From Desulfobacteraceae bacterium (GTDB lineage Bacteria > Desulfobacterota > Desulfobacteria > Desulfobacterales > Desulfosalsimonadaceae): 64,000 nt of DNA. The DNA lies in assembly GCA_011389935.1 (NCBI GenBank), contig JAABTJ010000016.1, positions 1 to 64,000 of the forward strand, read 5' to 3'. Below, one piece after another: positions 23,653 through 35,138 of this stretch. A model generated the notes under the pieces. It had not been told where the DNA came from. It searched no databases and saw only the letters and a program-made list of their open reading frames with translations. Position 1 is the stretch's first letter; every line of letters starts with the position of its first letter. The translations under genes and the position numbers were made by a program.

Positions 23653-24792
23653 ATGAAATGCCGCCCGTATAAACCAAATTCCATCGTGTATATGACAGCG
23701 AACCGTTATAATGCCATAGATCAATTAATGAACCAGGCGGTTTCAGACGGCGTGTTTCCCGGCGGAGTGATTTTGGCTGCGCGGGAAGATGAAGTCATTG
23801 TTACTGCGGCAGCCGGAAGGACAAGTATTTTCAAAGGGGGGAAAAAAGTAACGCCGGATACCGTCTTTGATCTTGCCTCCCTGACGAAGCCGCTTGCCAC
23901 CGCACTGGCCGTGATGAAGATAGTGGCCGAAAGCCGAATTGACCTGTCGGAATCCATCCGTGACAGCCTGGGACAAGCGTGCTCCGGCGAAAAAGCGAAA
24001 ATCACCTGGGCGCACTTGCTGTGCCATACGTCGGGCCTTCCCGCCTACAGGCCGTACTTTGAAAGGCTTTTGGAAATGCCTGAATCGCGCCGAAGGCCTG
24101 CCATGCGCTCCATGATCCTGGACGAGCCCCTGGTGCATCCGCCCGGAAAGATTACGGTATACAGCGACGTCGGTTTTCTTCTGCTACAGTTCTGCATTGA
24201 GGCAGTTACCGGAAAATCCTTCCCGCGTTTTGTCCAGGAGGATATTTATCCATCCGTTCCTGTTTCAGGACTCTTTTTTCCCTCGCATACCCACATGGCT
24301 GTCGACCGGTTAGATTATGCCGCAACCGAGGTCTGCCCCATCCGGGGGCTGCTTCAAGGGACGGTCCACGATGAAAACGCTTTTGCCATCGGCGGCGCGG
24401 CCGGGCATGCGGGTCTTTTTGGTTCTGTCCGTCCGGTATTTTTGCTCTTGCGAACGCTACTGGCTGCTTATACGGGGATTTCTGACGGCAACTGGCTGCG
24501 CCCTGAAATCGTTGCGCGTTTTTTCGGGGTCCCGGAAAATGCCCAAAGACCGCCTGGATTTGATGTGCCGGCGCAAAAAGGGGGAAGCTGCGGAACGTAT
24601 TTCAGCAAGGGGCATACGGTGGGGCACCTTGGTTTCACAGGGACGTCTTTCTGGATGGATTTGGAGCGAAAAATCATTGTCGTCCTGTTGACAAACCGTG
24701 TCCACCCGCTTCGTGAAAATGAAAAAATAAAAAAATTCCGGCCGTTTATCCATGACGAGGTGATGCAGCGGTTGTCAAGACGTGAAACGTGA
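23653..24792 (+). CDS. Beta-lactamase-fold serine hydrolase (class C/EstB type)
   Basis: A penicillin-binding-protein-like serine hydrolase. The SxxK motif is SLTK in the stretch DLASLTKPLATALAV, and the second motif is a YSD variant of YxN in VYSDVGFLLLQF. The C-terminal HLGFTGTSFWMDLE region replaces KTG. No cleavable signal peptide is obvious. The start is uncertain: ATG 23653 or ATG 23692, neither with a strong ribosome site. The substrate could be a peptidoglycan fragment, ester or beta-lactam. It follows the LD-carboxypeptidase, so cell-wall recycling is possible. Confidence 0.82.
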   Translation: MKCRPYKPNSIVYMTANRYNAIDQLMNQAVSDGVFPGGVILAAREDEVIVTAAAGRTSIFKGGKKVTPDTVFDLASLTKPLATALAVMKIVAESRIDLSESIRDSLGQACSGEKAKITWAHLLCHTSGLPAYRPYFERLLEMPESRRRPAMRSMILDEPLVHPPGKITVYSDVGFLLLQFCIEAVTGKSFPRFVQEDIYPSVPVSGLFFPSHTHMAVDRLDYAATEVCPIRGLLQGTVHDENAFAIGGAAGHAGLFGSVRPVFLLLRTLLAAYTGISDGNWLRPEIVARFFGVPENAQRPPGFDVPAQKGGSCGTYFSKGHTVGHLGFTGTSFWMDLERKIIVVLLTNRVHPLRENEKIKKFRPFIHDEVMQRLSRRET

Positions 24793-24812
24793 AGGGCTGA
24801 TTCTCTTTTCCG

Positions 24813-24837
24813 AAATGACCTTTATCCGGTCATTTTA
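24813..24837 (+). terminator. Intrinsic terminator after the serine hydrolase gene
   Basis: AATGACC pairs with GGTCATT across a short loop and is followed by TTTATT, 20 bases after the upstream gene's stop. Confidence 0.65.
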
Positions 24838-26226
<1,389 letters not shown>

Positions 26227-26229
26227 TCC

Positions 26230-27066
26230 ATGTTTTCCAGAAAAACATTGGTAATTGCGGGGCTTTTGCTCCTTGTCGCGGTAAACGGGGTTGTTTTTTC
26301 CTACAATTACATGAGAAAATCCTCTTTATACCCCGCTGCGGTTGAAACGGCCCTTTTTTTCGTGGGTCCGCTGCAGGACGGCGTTTCCCGCGTCACGGGC
26401 TTTGCCGAAAATGTCTGGTCCCGGTATTTCATGCTGGTTTCGGCCTCCATGGAAAATGAAAAACTGCGCCGGGAACTCGCCGAAGTTCGGCATGAACTGC
26501 ATTTGTGCCGGGAAGAGACGTTGTTGACGGCCCGTGTTGAATCGTTCCTTGAATTCAAGGAAGAGGCGGCATATGAGATGGTCGTTGCCGATGTGGTGGG
26601 GAGGGAGCCCTCGGCATGGTTTGAGTCGATCATTATCAACAAAGGGAAAGCCAATGGTGTGAAAGTCGGGCTTCCCGTGATGGTTCCCGAGGGCATTGTA
26701 GGACAGGTGAGCGGCGTTTCAGGGCATTATGCAAAGGTACTGCTGATTGTTGACCGCAACAACGCGGTGGACACACTTGTTCAGAGAACCCGGGCCCGCG
26801 GGATCGTGCGGGGGCTTTCGAGCAATGTCTGCCGCTTTGAATTCGCCCTTCACAAAGCCGATATTACCACCGGCGATATTGTTATTACTTCCGGGCTCGA
26901 CGGGATTTTTCCCAAGGGACTCCGGGTGGGGCGCGTATCGAAGATTATCCGGAGGAGTTCCGGTATATTTCAGGAGATTGAAATTGCCCCGTTTGTGGAT
27001 TTCAGCAGACTGGAAGAGGTTATGGTGATAATAAACCCTCCTGACATTGATCTTTCTGAAAACTGA
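26230..27066 (+). CDS. mreC: Rod shape-determining protein MreC
   Basis: A membrane-anchored periplasmic scaffold linking MreB to the elongation enzymes. It has one N-terminal membrane segment (about residues 7-25), a coiled coil (about 65-100) and the beta-rich MreC core with ADVVGREPSAWFESIIINKG and VGLPVMVPEGIVGQV. The 278 residues are normal. It starts three bases after mreB. Confidence 0.95.
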   Translation: MFSRKTLVIAGLLLLVAVNGVVFSYNYMRKSSLYPAAVETALFFVGPLQDGVSRVTGFAENVWSRYFMLVSASMENEKLRRELAEVRHELHLCREETLLTARVESFLEFKEEAAYEMVVADVVGREPSAWFESIIINKGKANGVKVGLPVMVPEGIVGQVSGVSGHYAKVLLIVDRNNAVDTLVQRTRARGIVRGLSSNVCRFEFALHKADITTGDIVITSGLDGIFPKGLRVGRVSKIIRRSSGIFQEIEIAPFVDFSRLEEVMVIINPPDIDLSEN

Positions 27067-27090
27067 TCGATCGAAAACTGCGGTGGATGA

Positions 27091-27615
27091 ATGCAATACC
27101 TCGTATTCTTTTTCCTTTCTCTTCTCATCGTTGTTCTGCAGACCACCATTTTGCCGAATGCGTTCGGATTCCTGTGGTTTTATGACCTGATCATTCCGCT
27201 TGTTATCTATTTCAGCCTTTATCGTCCGTTTCGTGAAGGCTTTACAATCCTCATCGCAGCGGCAATACTGATGGATATGACTTCAGGGGCCCCGGCGGGG
27301 ATATACCTGACCACCTATACATGGCTTTTTCTTGCTTGCCGGCAGACATGGCGTTTTTTTGATGTAAAGCACAGCCACCTGTTTCCGGCCATCGTTATTA
27401 TCGGCGTTCTTTTTCAGCAATTGATCTTCTGGTTGGCCATCCGCATTCAAGCCGGGCATTTCGTGTTTTCCGGAGATAGCATCCGCCTGGTATTTTTCCA
27501 GGTGTTGTGGGTTGTGATTTCTTCCCCGTTCATTTTTTTGTTTTTGCAAATGTTTTTCGGGGCAACCGATCGCATGATTTCCGGCAAAGCATATGAAAAC
27601 GGGCAATCCAATTGA
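27091..27615 (+). CDS. mreD: Rod shape-determining protein MreD
   Basis: A small polytopic inner-membrane protein of the elongasome. The 174 residues are strongly hydrophobic, with about five membrane segments. The pattern LPNAFGFLWFYDLIIPLVIY and the acidic DMTSGAPAG loop fit MreD. The assignment rests on both hydrophobic profile and position between mreC and mrdA. Its stop overlaps the mrdA start. Confidence 0.88.
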   Translation: MQYLVFFFLSLLIVVLQTTILPNAFGFLWFYDLIIPLVIYFSLYRPFREGFTILIAAAILMDMTSGAPAGIYLTTYTWLFLACRQTWRFFDVKHSHLFPAIVIIGVLFQQLIFWLAIRIQAGHFVFSGDSIRLVFFQVLWVVISSPFIFLFLQMFFGATDRMISGKAYENGQSN

Positions 27616-29546
27616 AAAAAGAAAGCAAGCAGCCAGAGAACGGCAGAAAAACGACACCGGAACGATTTTTTCCCAAGGTCGGGGCGGACTGGTATCGCAG
27701 GCGTTTGCTGAAAATGATTCTCGGCATGATCCCGGTGTTTTGTGTTCTTTTGATACAGCTTTTCAACCTCCAGATCCTGCACGGCGAGCAGTATCGAAGT
27801 CTCTCTGAAAACAACTGCCTCAGAAAACAGCGCATCCAGCCGCTGCGGGGCCATATATTTGACAGAAACGGACGGTTGCTCGTGGATAACCGGCCGGCCT
27901 TTGATCTGTATATCATACCGGCGGATGTAACACCGGTCGAACAAACAGCCCATCAGTTGGCCGGATATATATCCCAAACCCCGGAGGAAATCATATCGCT
28001 GGTCAATGAAAACCGGGGGCCTTACGGGTACCGGCCGGTTTTGCTGAAACCGGATATCGGCCGCGATTTGATGGGACGCCTTATGAGCCGGCGGTACCAG
28101 CTACCCGGCATCGTCATCCAGCCAAGCCCACGAAGAAATTATATCTATGAACGGTTTGCTCCTCACCTGATCGGATATCTGGGCGAAATCAACCCCGGCG
28201 AACTTTCGTCAAACCGGTATCCGAACAGGCGCGGCGGCGATATGATCGGGCGACTCGGCGTGGAAAGGACATTTGAAGCCGAGCTTGCAGGAAATCCGGG
28301 TGCACGGGTTGTCCAGGTGAATGCAACCGGACAGGTAATGTCTGTTCTCGGAGAGGAAGCGTCCCAGCCCGGACACAATGTATATCTGACCATCGATTTC
28401 GATTTGCAGGTAAAAGCGCAGGAACTGCTTGAAGGAAAAACCGGCGCCGTGGTGGCAATTGATCCGTCAAACGGCGAGATTCTTGCAATGGCGAGCAGTC
28501 CGCCGTTTGACCAGAAGCTTTTTATTGACGGCATAAGCACAAGGCAATGGCAGCGTTTGCTGAACGATCCGGAGCGGCCGCTCAACAACAGGGCGATGCA
28601 GTCCGTGTATCCGCCCGCATCGACCTATAAAATCATCACGGCCATGGCCGCGCTGGGGGAAGGGATTTTTGATGTAAACGCTACTGTTTACTGCAATGGC
28701 AGGTACAAGCTGGGAGACCGGACGTTCCGGTGCTGGAAAACGCAGGGGCACGGCCGCCAGGACATTGTAAACGCCATATCGGAATCCTGTGACGTGTTTT
28801 TTTACGAAGCCGGCAAACAGCTGGGGGTGGACCGAATAGCGAGTTACGCCAGGAAAAGCGGCTTCGGATCGCTGACCGGCATTGATCTTGCCAACGAAGC
28901 ACGCGGCCTTGTTCCGACCGCCGCATGGAAAAAAAAGCGATTCGGGCTTCCATGGTATGCCGGAGAGAACCTTCCCATCGCTATCGGCCAGGGGTATAAT
29001 CTTGCCACGCCGCTGCAGATGGGGATGCTGACAGCCGCAGTGGCAAACGATGGCACATTGTATCGCCCGCAGATTATGAAACGGATTTACAGCGTCGGCG
29101 GTAGTGTGGTTACACAGTCCGAACCGGAAATTACCGCCCGGCTGCCGGCCGGCAAGACAACCATGCAACTGATAAAACAGGGGCTTTTCCAGGCCGTAAA
29201 TGATCGAAAGGGGACGGCGCATTACTATGTTCGTTCTTCGGATGTGCCGATTTCCGGCAAGACAGGGACCGCCCAGGTAATCAGTCAGCTGACCGATGAA
29301 TTCGATCTTATGTCTGCCGATGAACTGTCGGAAAAACAGCGGCGAAGGTTTCTGCCGCATGCCTGGTTTGTCGGCTATGCGCCTTCCGACGATCCGGTGA
29401 TCGCCGTATCGGTTTTTGTGGAGCATGGGGAAGGAGGGGCAAGTACGGCGGGTCCCATTGCAAAAGAGTTGATGGTGTCGTATATTACAGCGCTTGCCCC
29501 CCGGGATCAGATCGCAGCGCAGCGCGATACGGCCCGTAAACCATAA
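27612..29546 (+). CDS. mrdA: Penicillin-binding protein 2 (peptidoglycan transpeptidase)
   Basis: Class B PBP that crosslinks elongating sidewall. It has one N-terminal membrane anchor (about residues 35-55), a dimerisation domain beginning RIQPLRGHIFDRNGRLLVDN, and a transpeptidase domain with the SxxK nucleophile in PPASTYKIIT and the KTG motif in SGKTGTAQV. The 644 residues are normal. The start appears to be TTG 27612, overlapping the mreD stop; no ATG lies before the membrane anchor. rodA, usually adjacent, is 22 kb away. Confidence 0.95.
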   Translation: MKKESKQPENGRKTTPERFFPKVGADWYRRRLLKMILGMIPVFCVLLIQLFNLQILHGEQYRSLSENNCLRKQRIQPLRGHIFDRNGRLLVDNRPAFDLYIIPADVTPVEQTAHQLAGYISQTPEEIISLVNENRGPYGYRPVLLKPDIGRDLMGRLMSRRYQLPGIVIQPSPRRNYIYERFAPHLIGYLGEINPGELSSNRYPNRRGGDMIGRLGVERTFEAELAGNPGARVVQVNATGQVMSVLGEEASQPGHNVYLTIDFDLQVKAQELLEGKTGAVVAIDPSNGEILAMASSPPFDQKLFIDGISTRQWQRLLNDPERPLNNRAMQSVYPPASTYKIITAMAALGEGIFDVNATVYCNGRYKLGDRTFRCWKTQGHGRQDIVNAISESCDVFFYEAGKQLGVDRIASYARKSGFGSLTGIDLANEARGLVPTAAWKKKRFGLPWYAGENLPIAIGQGYNLATPLQMGMLTAAVANDGTLYRPQIMKRIYSVGGSVVTQSEPEITARLPAGKTTMQLIKQGLFQAVNDRKGTAHYYVRSSDVPISGKTGTAQVISQLTDEFDLMSADELSEKQRRRFLPHAWFVGYAPSDDPVIAVSVFVEHGEGGASTAGPIAKELMVSYITALAPRDQIAAQRDTARKP

Positions 29547-29618
29547 AAAAATTGATAAAGACAAATATACGTGTACGTATTCTGATTTTCGAATCCGGAA
29601 GAAAGCAGGAGAGATTTC

Positions 29619-31361
29619 ATGTCAGGTGAAAACAGAAAAGGCGTTGAAAACGCGCAGGTCGACCCGGCAGAAAAGGACGACGGGGCATCAAGCAATTTTA
29701 TAACCCATATTGTCGAAGAGGACCTGAAAACCGGAAAATACGACGGTCGGGTCGTTACCCGTTTTCCCCCGGAGCCCAATGGGTATCTTCACATCGGGCA
29801 TGCAAAGTCGATCTGCCTCAATTTTGGCATCGCAAAGCAGTACCAGGGGACCTGCCATCTTCGTTTTGACGACACCAACCCCTTGAAGGAAAGCGTTGAA
29901 TATGTGGAGTCTATCAAAGAAGATGTCCGGTGGCTCGGCTTTGATTGGGAAGATCATCTGTACTATACGTCGGATTATTTTGAAATGCTATACCAGTCCG
30001 CCATACAGTTGATCGAAAAGGGAAAGGCGTATGTTGACAGCCTTACGCCGGATCAGATACGTGAATACCGGGGCACATTGAACGAACCCGGGAAAGAAAG
30101 CCCGTACAGGAATCGTTCGGTTGCGGAAAATCTTGGTTTGTTTGAAAAAATGGCAAACGGTGAACTTGGGGAGGAAAGCTGCGTGCTGCGGGCAAAAATC
30201 GACATGGCTTCCCCCAATATCGTGATGCGGGATCCGACCCTTTACCGGATCCGAAGGAAGGATCATCACCGGACCGGCAGCAAGTGGTGCGTTTATCCCA
30301 TGTACGATTTCGCCCATTGCCTTTCCGATTCCATTGAAAAAATAACGCACTCCATATGCACCATTGAGTTCGTCAACAACCGGGAGCTCTATGACTGGAT
30401 TCTTGACGCCCTGGCGGTGTATCATCCCCAGCAGATCGAATTTGCGCGGTTGAATCTGAATTACACTATTTTAAGCAAGCGGCGATTGATACAGCTCGTG
30501 GAGGAAGGGCATGTAAACGGATGGGATGATCCGCGTATGCCGACCATTTCCGGCCTGAAGCGCCGGGGATACACACCGGCGGCCATCCGGAAGTTTTGCG
30601 ATGTCATCGGCGTGGCAAGGCGTGACAGCACGGTCGATATATCGCTCCTGGAACATTGCCTGCGGGAGGACCTGAACGTATCCGCGCCCCGTGTCATGGC
30701 CGTGCTCAATCCGCTGAAACTCGTTATTGAGAATTATCCCGAGGATGCCTCGGAAATGCTCGATGCTGTCAACAATCCCGAAGACGCATCAATGGGAAAG
30801 CGGGAAATCCCTTTTTCCCGGGTGATTTATGTCGAGCAAGACGATTTCATGGAAAATCCCCCCAAAAAATTTTTCCGCCTTGCCCCGGGGCGCGAGGTGC
30901 GGCTGCGGTATGCATATTTCATCCGGTGCCATGACGTCATCAAGGACGAAGAGGGCAATGTCGTTGAACTGCGGTGTACGTATGATCCTCAAACCCGGGG
31001 GGGGAACTCCCCGCCGGACGGGCGCAAGGTGAAGGCGACATTGCACTGGGTTTCCGAAAAACATGCAATCAATGCGGAAGTCCGGTTGTACGATCACCTG
31101 TTCAACGTGGAAAATCCCTTGCAGTCCGGTGATTTCAGGCAACATCTCAACCCGGCATCCCTGGTCGTGCTCACCAACTGCAGGCTGGAACCCGGTTTGC
31201 TCCATGCGTCGCCCGGCGCGCATTTCCAGTTTGAGCGCCTGGGTTATTTTTTTTCCGATCCTGTGGATTCATTGCCCCAAAAACCGGTGTTCAACCGCGT
31301 GACCACGCTGCGCGACACGTGGGCAAAGATCAAAAAGGCGCAAGGGGCCACTGGCGGATAA
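29619..31361 (+). CDS. glnS: Glutaminyl-tRNA synthetase
   Basis: Charges tRNA-Gln with glutamine. The class I signature [21 protein letters not shown] includes HIGH, and [13 protein letters not shown] is the KMSKS-type loop of GlnRS. The anticodon-binding beta-barrels ([21 protein letters not shown] and beyond) are present, so it is a full GlnRS of 580 residues and not a GluRS. The first 25 residues are an acidic extension. It ends 34 bases before the convergent CoA ligase gene. Confidence 0.95.
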   Translation: MSGENRKGVENAQVDPAEKDDGASSNFITHIVEEDLKTGKYDGRVVTRFPPEPNGYLHIGHAKSICLNFGIAKQYQGTCHLRFDDTNPLKESVEYVESIKEDVRWLGFDWEDHLYYTSDYFEMLYQSAIQLIEKGKAYVDSLTPDQIREYRGTLNEPGKESPYRNRSVAENLGLFEKMANGELGEESCVLRAKIDMASPNIVMRDPTLYRIRRKDHHRTGSKWCVYPMYDFAHCLSDSIEKITHSICTIEFVNNRELYDWILDALAVYHPQQIEFARLNLNYTILSKRRLIQLVEEGHVNGWDDPRMPTISGLKRRGYTPAAIRKFCDVIGVARRDSTVDISLLEHCLREDLNVSAPRVMAVLNPLKLVIENYPEDASEMLDAVNNPEDASMGKREIPFSRVIYVEQDDFMENPPKKFFRLAPGREVRLRYAYFIRCHDVIKDEEGNVVELRCTYDPQTRGGNSPPDGRKVKATLHWVSEKHAINAEVRLYDHLFNVENPLQSGDFRQHLNPASLVVLTNCRLEPGLLHASPGAHFQFERLGYFFSDPVDSLPQKPVFNRVTTLRDTWAKIKKAQGATGG

Positions 31362-31395
31362 CAACCGCCACCGTATGGGCAACCCCCGGGCAACC

Positions 31396-33273
31396 TTATT
31401 TGATTTCTTTGATCTCGTAGTAGAGCGTATACCGGGTCAGCAGTTCGATGGTTTTTTCGGTCACGGATGACAGGTCACGACCGGCAGCGGGTTTCACCCC
31501 GATGGTCACCCGGCTGCCATGCACTTTGTCCTCCCCGACGCTTACTTCCACTGTTTCCACCATATCGCCCAATGCCCGCAACTCGTTTTCGTAGGTGCGG
31601 CGGATGGCATCCCACCGGAGGGCGGGTTTGAATATTTTACCGACCGGGGTGAGCGGAATTTGCGGCGTGATAATGATTTCCTTGGGTACGGCCGCTTTTT
31701 CGCCCACATGCGATTTTGCCCATGCCATGATTTCCGCTTCATCCAGGTCAGCGCCTTCGGCCAGTTCCACGTATGCAACCGGGACCTCGCCGGCATGTGG
31801 ATCGGGCCGGCCGACCGCTGCAACGGTCTTGATTTTGGGCATTTTATACAGCGGCTCCTCGATGGCGGCCGGATCGATGTTGTGACCGCCGCGGATGATC
31901 AACTCCTTTTTCCGGCCGGTCAGCCAGAGGTATCCGTCCTCGTCCAGGCGCCCGAGGTCGCCGGTATTGAAGAAGTCCCCGGGGAGCCAGATGCTCTGGT
32001 TATGGGCTTCTTCCACGTATCCCCTGAAAATGTTCGGCCCCTTGATGGCGATCGTTCCGATTTCGCCGGGATCGGCATCGCGGACATAATTTCCGGTTTC
32101 ATCCAAAATCACGATTTTGACCTGCTGGTAGGGCATTCGTATGCCAACGCTGCCGACCTTCCGTTCCCCGTCTTTGGGGTTGATGGCGGAGGCTACCGCG
32201 CCTTCGGTAAGACCGTATCCTTCCAGGATTTTCATGCCGGTGTGGGCCTCGAATCGCTTGAAAAGCTCTACGGAGAGAGGAGCTGCGCCGCAGATGGCAT
32301 AATCAAGGGAGGAAATGTCCGCATCCCCGACCGGTATATCAAGCAGGACCGACAGGATGGTGGGGACCGCGGAAAATTTTTCCGCCCGGTACTTTTCAAC
32401 GATTTTATAAAAGTTTTTCATGATCGACGGGTCCCGGTACCCCATGGGGGAGAGGATGACCACCCGCCCGGCAAAGGAAAACGGGGTAAGCCCGGTGACG
32501 ATCGTTCCGTTGCAGTGAAAAAGGGGAAGGCCGCAAAGGAGTGTCGCGCCTTTTTCAAATCCGCCCATGATGGAAAGGTCATGGGTCATGACCACTTCAT
32601 TATAGTGGGTGCGCCGCGCGAGTTTGGGCGTCCCGGTGGTTCCGCCCGTATGGTACAGGGAAGCGATATCGTCCGGATGAATGTCTCTTTCGAAAGTATA
32701 GCGGTCCGCCGGGTACGAGTCGATGGCATCGTCATAGCCGATGATATTTTCGGCCGCATCCCCCGGCCCCATGACGCGGATCACGTACTTGAGCGTCGGA
32801 ATATCCTTTCGTATGGCGTCGATTTTCTGCCACATGTCGCTTCCGGCCATTTCACCCATGGTGACCAGGACCTTCGTTTGGGCGGATATACAGATATCTT
32901 TGATGGTCCCCGCTTCGAGCAGAGGGTTTATGGGATTGGCAATGCCCGCGGCCTCGGCCCCCCAGAGGACAAAGTGGGTCTGGGGAATATTGGGCAGGAC
33001 GTAGGTGACGACGTCATTTGGTCCGACACCCAAATCGGCAAACATGTTGGCGGTTTGACGAATCCTTCCGATCAGGCGGCTGTATGGGATGTCCACGGGG
33101 GATTCGTAGCTGTCGCCGTTAAAAAGGAAGCTGATCGCCGTTGCATCGGGATCGATTGCAGCCCCTTTTTCGAGCAATTCGATGGTGGATCGTTCCTTGA
33201 CTCTTTGTCCGCACGGAATTGTTTCAATCTCTTCAATGTCTTTGATGCCCCGGATCAGAAATTTTTCACCCAT
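31396..33273 (-). CDS. AMP-forming acyl-CoA ligase (divergent to the catabolic cluster)
   Basis: A 625-residue member of the ANL family that activates a carboxylic acid to its CoA thioester with ATP. The P-loop is YHTGGTTGTPKLARR, the A5 motif EGYGLTEGAVAS, A7/A8 TGDLGRLDEDGYLWLTGRKK, and A10 PLTPVGKIFK supplies the catalytic lysine. I use the ATG at 33273, with AGGAGGG upstream; the frame continues 41 codons but those are Arg-rich and unlike the family. A tail of about 60 residues after A10 is unusual. The acyl substrate is unknown. It is transcribed away from the 33.9-50.6 kb cluster. Confidence 0.88.
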   Translation of the reverse strand: MGEKFLIRGIKDIEEIETIPCGQRVKERSTIELLEKGAAIDPDATAISFLFNGDSYESPVDIPYSRLIGRIRQTANMFADLGVGPNDVVTYVLPNIPQTHFVLWGAEAAGIANPINPLLEAGTIKDICISAQTKVLVTMGEMAGSDMWQKIDAIRKDIPTLKYVIRVMGPGDAAENIIGYDDAIDSYPADRYTFERDIHPDDIASLYHTGGTTGTPKLARRTHYNEVVMTHDLSIMGGFEKGATLLCGLPLFHCNGTIVTGLTPFSFAGRVVILSPMGYRDPSIMKNFYKIVEKYRAEKFSAVPTILSVLLDIPVGDADISSLDYAICGAAPLSVELFKRFEAHTGMKILEGYGLTEGAVASAINPKDGERKVGSVGIRMPYQQVKIVILDETGNYVRDADPGEIGTIAIKGPNIFRGYVEEAHNQSIWLPGDFFNTGDLGRLDEDGYLWLTGRKKELIIRGGHNIDPAAIEEPLYKMPKIKTVAAVGRPDPHAGEVPVAYVELAEGADLDEAEIMAWAKSHVGEKAAVPKEIIITPQIPLTPVGKIFKPALRWDAIRRTYENELRALGDMVETVEVSVGEDKVHGSRVTIGVKPAAGRDLSSVTEKTIELLTRYTLYYEIKEIK

Positions 33274-33444
33274 GACCGCCCTCCTAAGGTTGTTTGTTCG
33301 TTTCACGTGTGCTGACACTGCGAAAAATGCCGGTATCAAGCTTTCTGCACGGGCACGGCGGCGCCGTGCCCGGTTGCGGTGCGAAATATCGCCCATCTTT
33401 CCTTACTGATGCATACAGCCTTCTATTTTCGCCTTTCCCAATTA

Positions 33445-33595
33445 TGACGGCTTTGTAACTACCAATATCTGCGTTATGCGCAACCCCTCAGAATTTCGCG
33501 TACACTAACGTACGCTGTATTCTTCGGGATTGCGCAAGCCTTGATTTTGAATTTTTTCCTTTGCCTTCTCAAAGCGACTTTTTACGAGTTTGTCA
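33445..33595. repeat. Dispersed inverted-repeat element, copy 2
   Basis: A 151-base element related to 16274-16429. It begins TGACGGCTTTGTAA and ends with CGACTTTTTACGAGTTTGTCA, giving imperfect terminal inverted repeats of about 20 bases. It contains AATATCTGCGT, a central CGTACACTAACGTACG palindrome and CCTTGATTTTGAATTTTTTCC. It has no coding capacity. It sits in the gap between the divergent CoA ligase and the acyl-CoA dehydrogenase operon. Confidence 0.8.
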
Positions 33596-33606
33596 ATTAT
33601 GCTACA

Positions 33607-33647
33607 CCTGTCTTAAAATTCAATAATTTTTTTGAATTTTCTACAGG
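33607..33647. promoter_or_regulatory. Large interrupted palindrome in the divergent intergenic region
   Basis: CCTGT-N3-AAAATTCAA ... TTGAATTTT-N2-ACAGG forms a symmetric hairpin-capable site. It could be a terminator-like stem from the repeat side or a regulator operator; no T-run follows, so I favour a regulatory or structural role. Confidence 0.4.
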
Positions 33648-33668
33648 AAAAAAAATTCATTTCGAAAG

Positions 33669-33683
33669 TTGAACTCGATTCAA
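33669..33683. promoter_or_regulatory. Candidate operator, TTGAA-N5-TTCAA
   Basis: A 15-base inverted repeat eight bases upstream of the candidate -35 box at 33691. Size and position suit a TetR-family dimer, and a TetR gene lies in the cluster it precedes. This is inference; no second copy was sought systematically. Confidence 0.35.
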
Positions 33684-33690
33684 AAATAAC

Positions 33691-33719
33691 TTGACATTAT
33701 GACAGACAGGGATTTAGAG
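33691..33719 (+). promoter_or_regulatory. Candidate sigma70 promoter of the acyl-CoA cluster
   Basis: TTGACA at 33691-33696, a 17-base spacer, then TTAGAG at 33714-33719. The -35 is perfect and the -10 is weak. It would give a leader of about 220 bases before the acyl-CoA dehydrogenase start at 33945; no gene is convincing in that leader. Confidence 0.45.
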
Positions 33720-33944
33720 TACCTCTGAATGGGAATAACCAGCGTCCGGTGTCGTCCTTAATTTGGACCAGATTGGCAGTACGCATTCAATGGCAGCAAG
33801 TATCTGTCGCACCGGATGCGTCTCACATTATAAAGATTATAAAGACCGTTGATTCATGTTTTCAGACAGGGTCCGTTTTTGCGGTTTTCCGGCAGGCGAA
33901 CCGCCTGAAAACGAAAAATTTCAACTACCGGCGGGAGAGAAAAA

Positions 33945-35087
33945 ATGGATTTTGGGTTCACAAAAGAACAGCAGATGTTCAAAAAGGAAATCATTCGGTT
34001 TGCCAAAAAGGAAATTGTGCCGCGGGTCCAGGAATTTGATCTTCACAAGCAGTTTGATTTTGAATCCTTTCGGAAGCTTGGCGAATTCGGCATCCTTGGG
34101 CTCCATTTTCCGGAGGAATACGGTGGCGGCGGCGCTGATGTCGTCACTACGGTAATGGCCGGAGAGGCTCTCGGGGAGGCCGGTGTTGACGGCGGGCTTA
34201 CGCTGGCTTACGGCGCCCATTCCTTTTTGTGCGCGGATACGATCTTCAAGCACGGCAGCGAAGAGCAACGGAAAAAATACATTCCAAAATTGTGCTCGGG
34301 CGAGTGGATCGGCTGCATGGGACTCACCGAACCGGATGCCGGTTCCGATGTCGCATCCATGAAAAGCACTGCTGAAAAAAAGGGGGACAAGTACATCCTC
34401 AACGGCAGCAAGATTTTTATCACCAATGCCCCCGTTGCCGATGTAAGCGTTGTCTATGCAAAAACCGACCCCGATGCAAAGCATTTAGGCATATCCGCAT
34501 TTATCGTGGAAAAGGGTACGCCCGGATACACCTGCGGTGAGCCCTTGATTAAGATGGGCGTTCGCACCTCCCAGACCTCCGAGCAGTTTTTCAGCAATTG
34601 TGAAATTCCGGCGGAAAATCTGCTGGGAAGCGAAGGGGATGGTTTCAATATGTCCCTGCAGACGGTCGAATGGGACCGAAGCGCGCTTCTGGCCCCCTTT
34701 GTCGGCGTGTCCACCTATATGCTTAAACGCTGTGCGGATTATGCAAAAAAACGGGTTCAATTCGGCCGTTCCATTGGCCAGTTCCAGGCGACCAAGCGAA
34801 AACTGGCCAATATCCGCATTTTTGGCGAGGCCGCCCGGAGCCTGATATACCGCATTGCCTGGTGCAAGGACCAGGGAAAGCCCCTGAACCATCTCGAGGC
34901 CGCAGTGGCCAAACTGTTTGTGGGCGACTGGAGCATGGGGCCGGCAAACGATGCCATGATCCTTCACGGCGGATATGGATACTGCCATGAATATGACATG
35001 GAGCGGATTTTCCGTGACAGCCGTCTGGCGCCCATCGGCGGCGGCACGTCGGATATTCAGAAGATGATTATTTCCAAATTGATGTAA
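33945..35087 (+). CDS. Acyl-CoA dehydrogenase, catalytic-type subunit
   Basis: A 380-residue FAD-dependent acyl-CoA dehydrogenase that would introduce a 2,3 double bond. The FAD signature MGLTEPDAGSDVASM and the C-terminal ILHGGYGYCHEYDMERIFRDSR are intact. The position of the medium-chain-type catalytic Glu is Gly (PIGGGTSDIQ). At the alternative isovaleryl-CoA dehydrogenase site the residue is Asp244 (VEWDRSALLA), so the base may be Asp; this is an alignment by eye. The start has GGGAGAGAAAA upstream. A degenerate paralogue follows 51 bases later, suggesting a heteromeric enzyme. Confidence 0.92.
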   Translation: MDFGFTKEQQMFKKEIIRFAKKEIVPRVQEFDLHKQFDFESFRKLGEFGILGLHFPEEYGGGGADVVTTVMAGEALGEAGVDGGLTLAYGAHSFLCADTIFKHGSEEQRKKYIPKLCSGEWIGCMGLTEPDAGSDVASMKSTAEKKGDKYILNGSKIFITNAPVADVSVVYAKTDPDAKHLGISAFIVEKGTPGYTCGEPLIKMGVRTSQTSEQFFSNCEIPAENLLGSEGDGFNMSLQTVEWDRSALLAPFVGVSTYMLKRCADYAKKRVQFGRSIGQFQATKRKLANIRIFGEAARSLIYRIAWCKDQGKPLNHLEAAVAKLFVGDWSMGPANDAMILHGGYGYCHEYDMERIFRDSRLAPIGGGTSDIQKMIISKLM

Positions 35088-35138
35088 TGAGTTCTATCCC
35101 GTTGTTTTGCAAAACCCTGAACCAGTGAGGAAAAACAA

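Noticed and set aside
31519-33315. 598-codon open frame on the + strand opposite the CoA ligase
   Set aside because: It is the antisense shadow of a gene with clear ANL ligase motifs and has no recognisable domains of its own.
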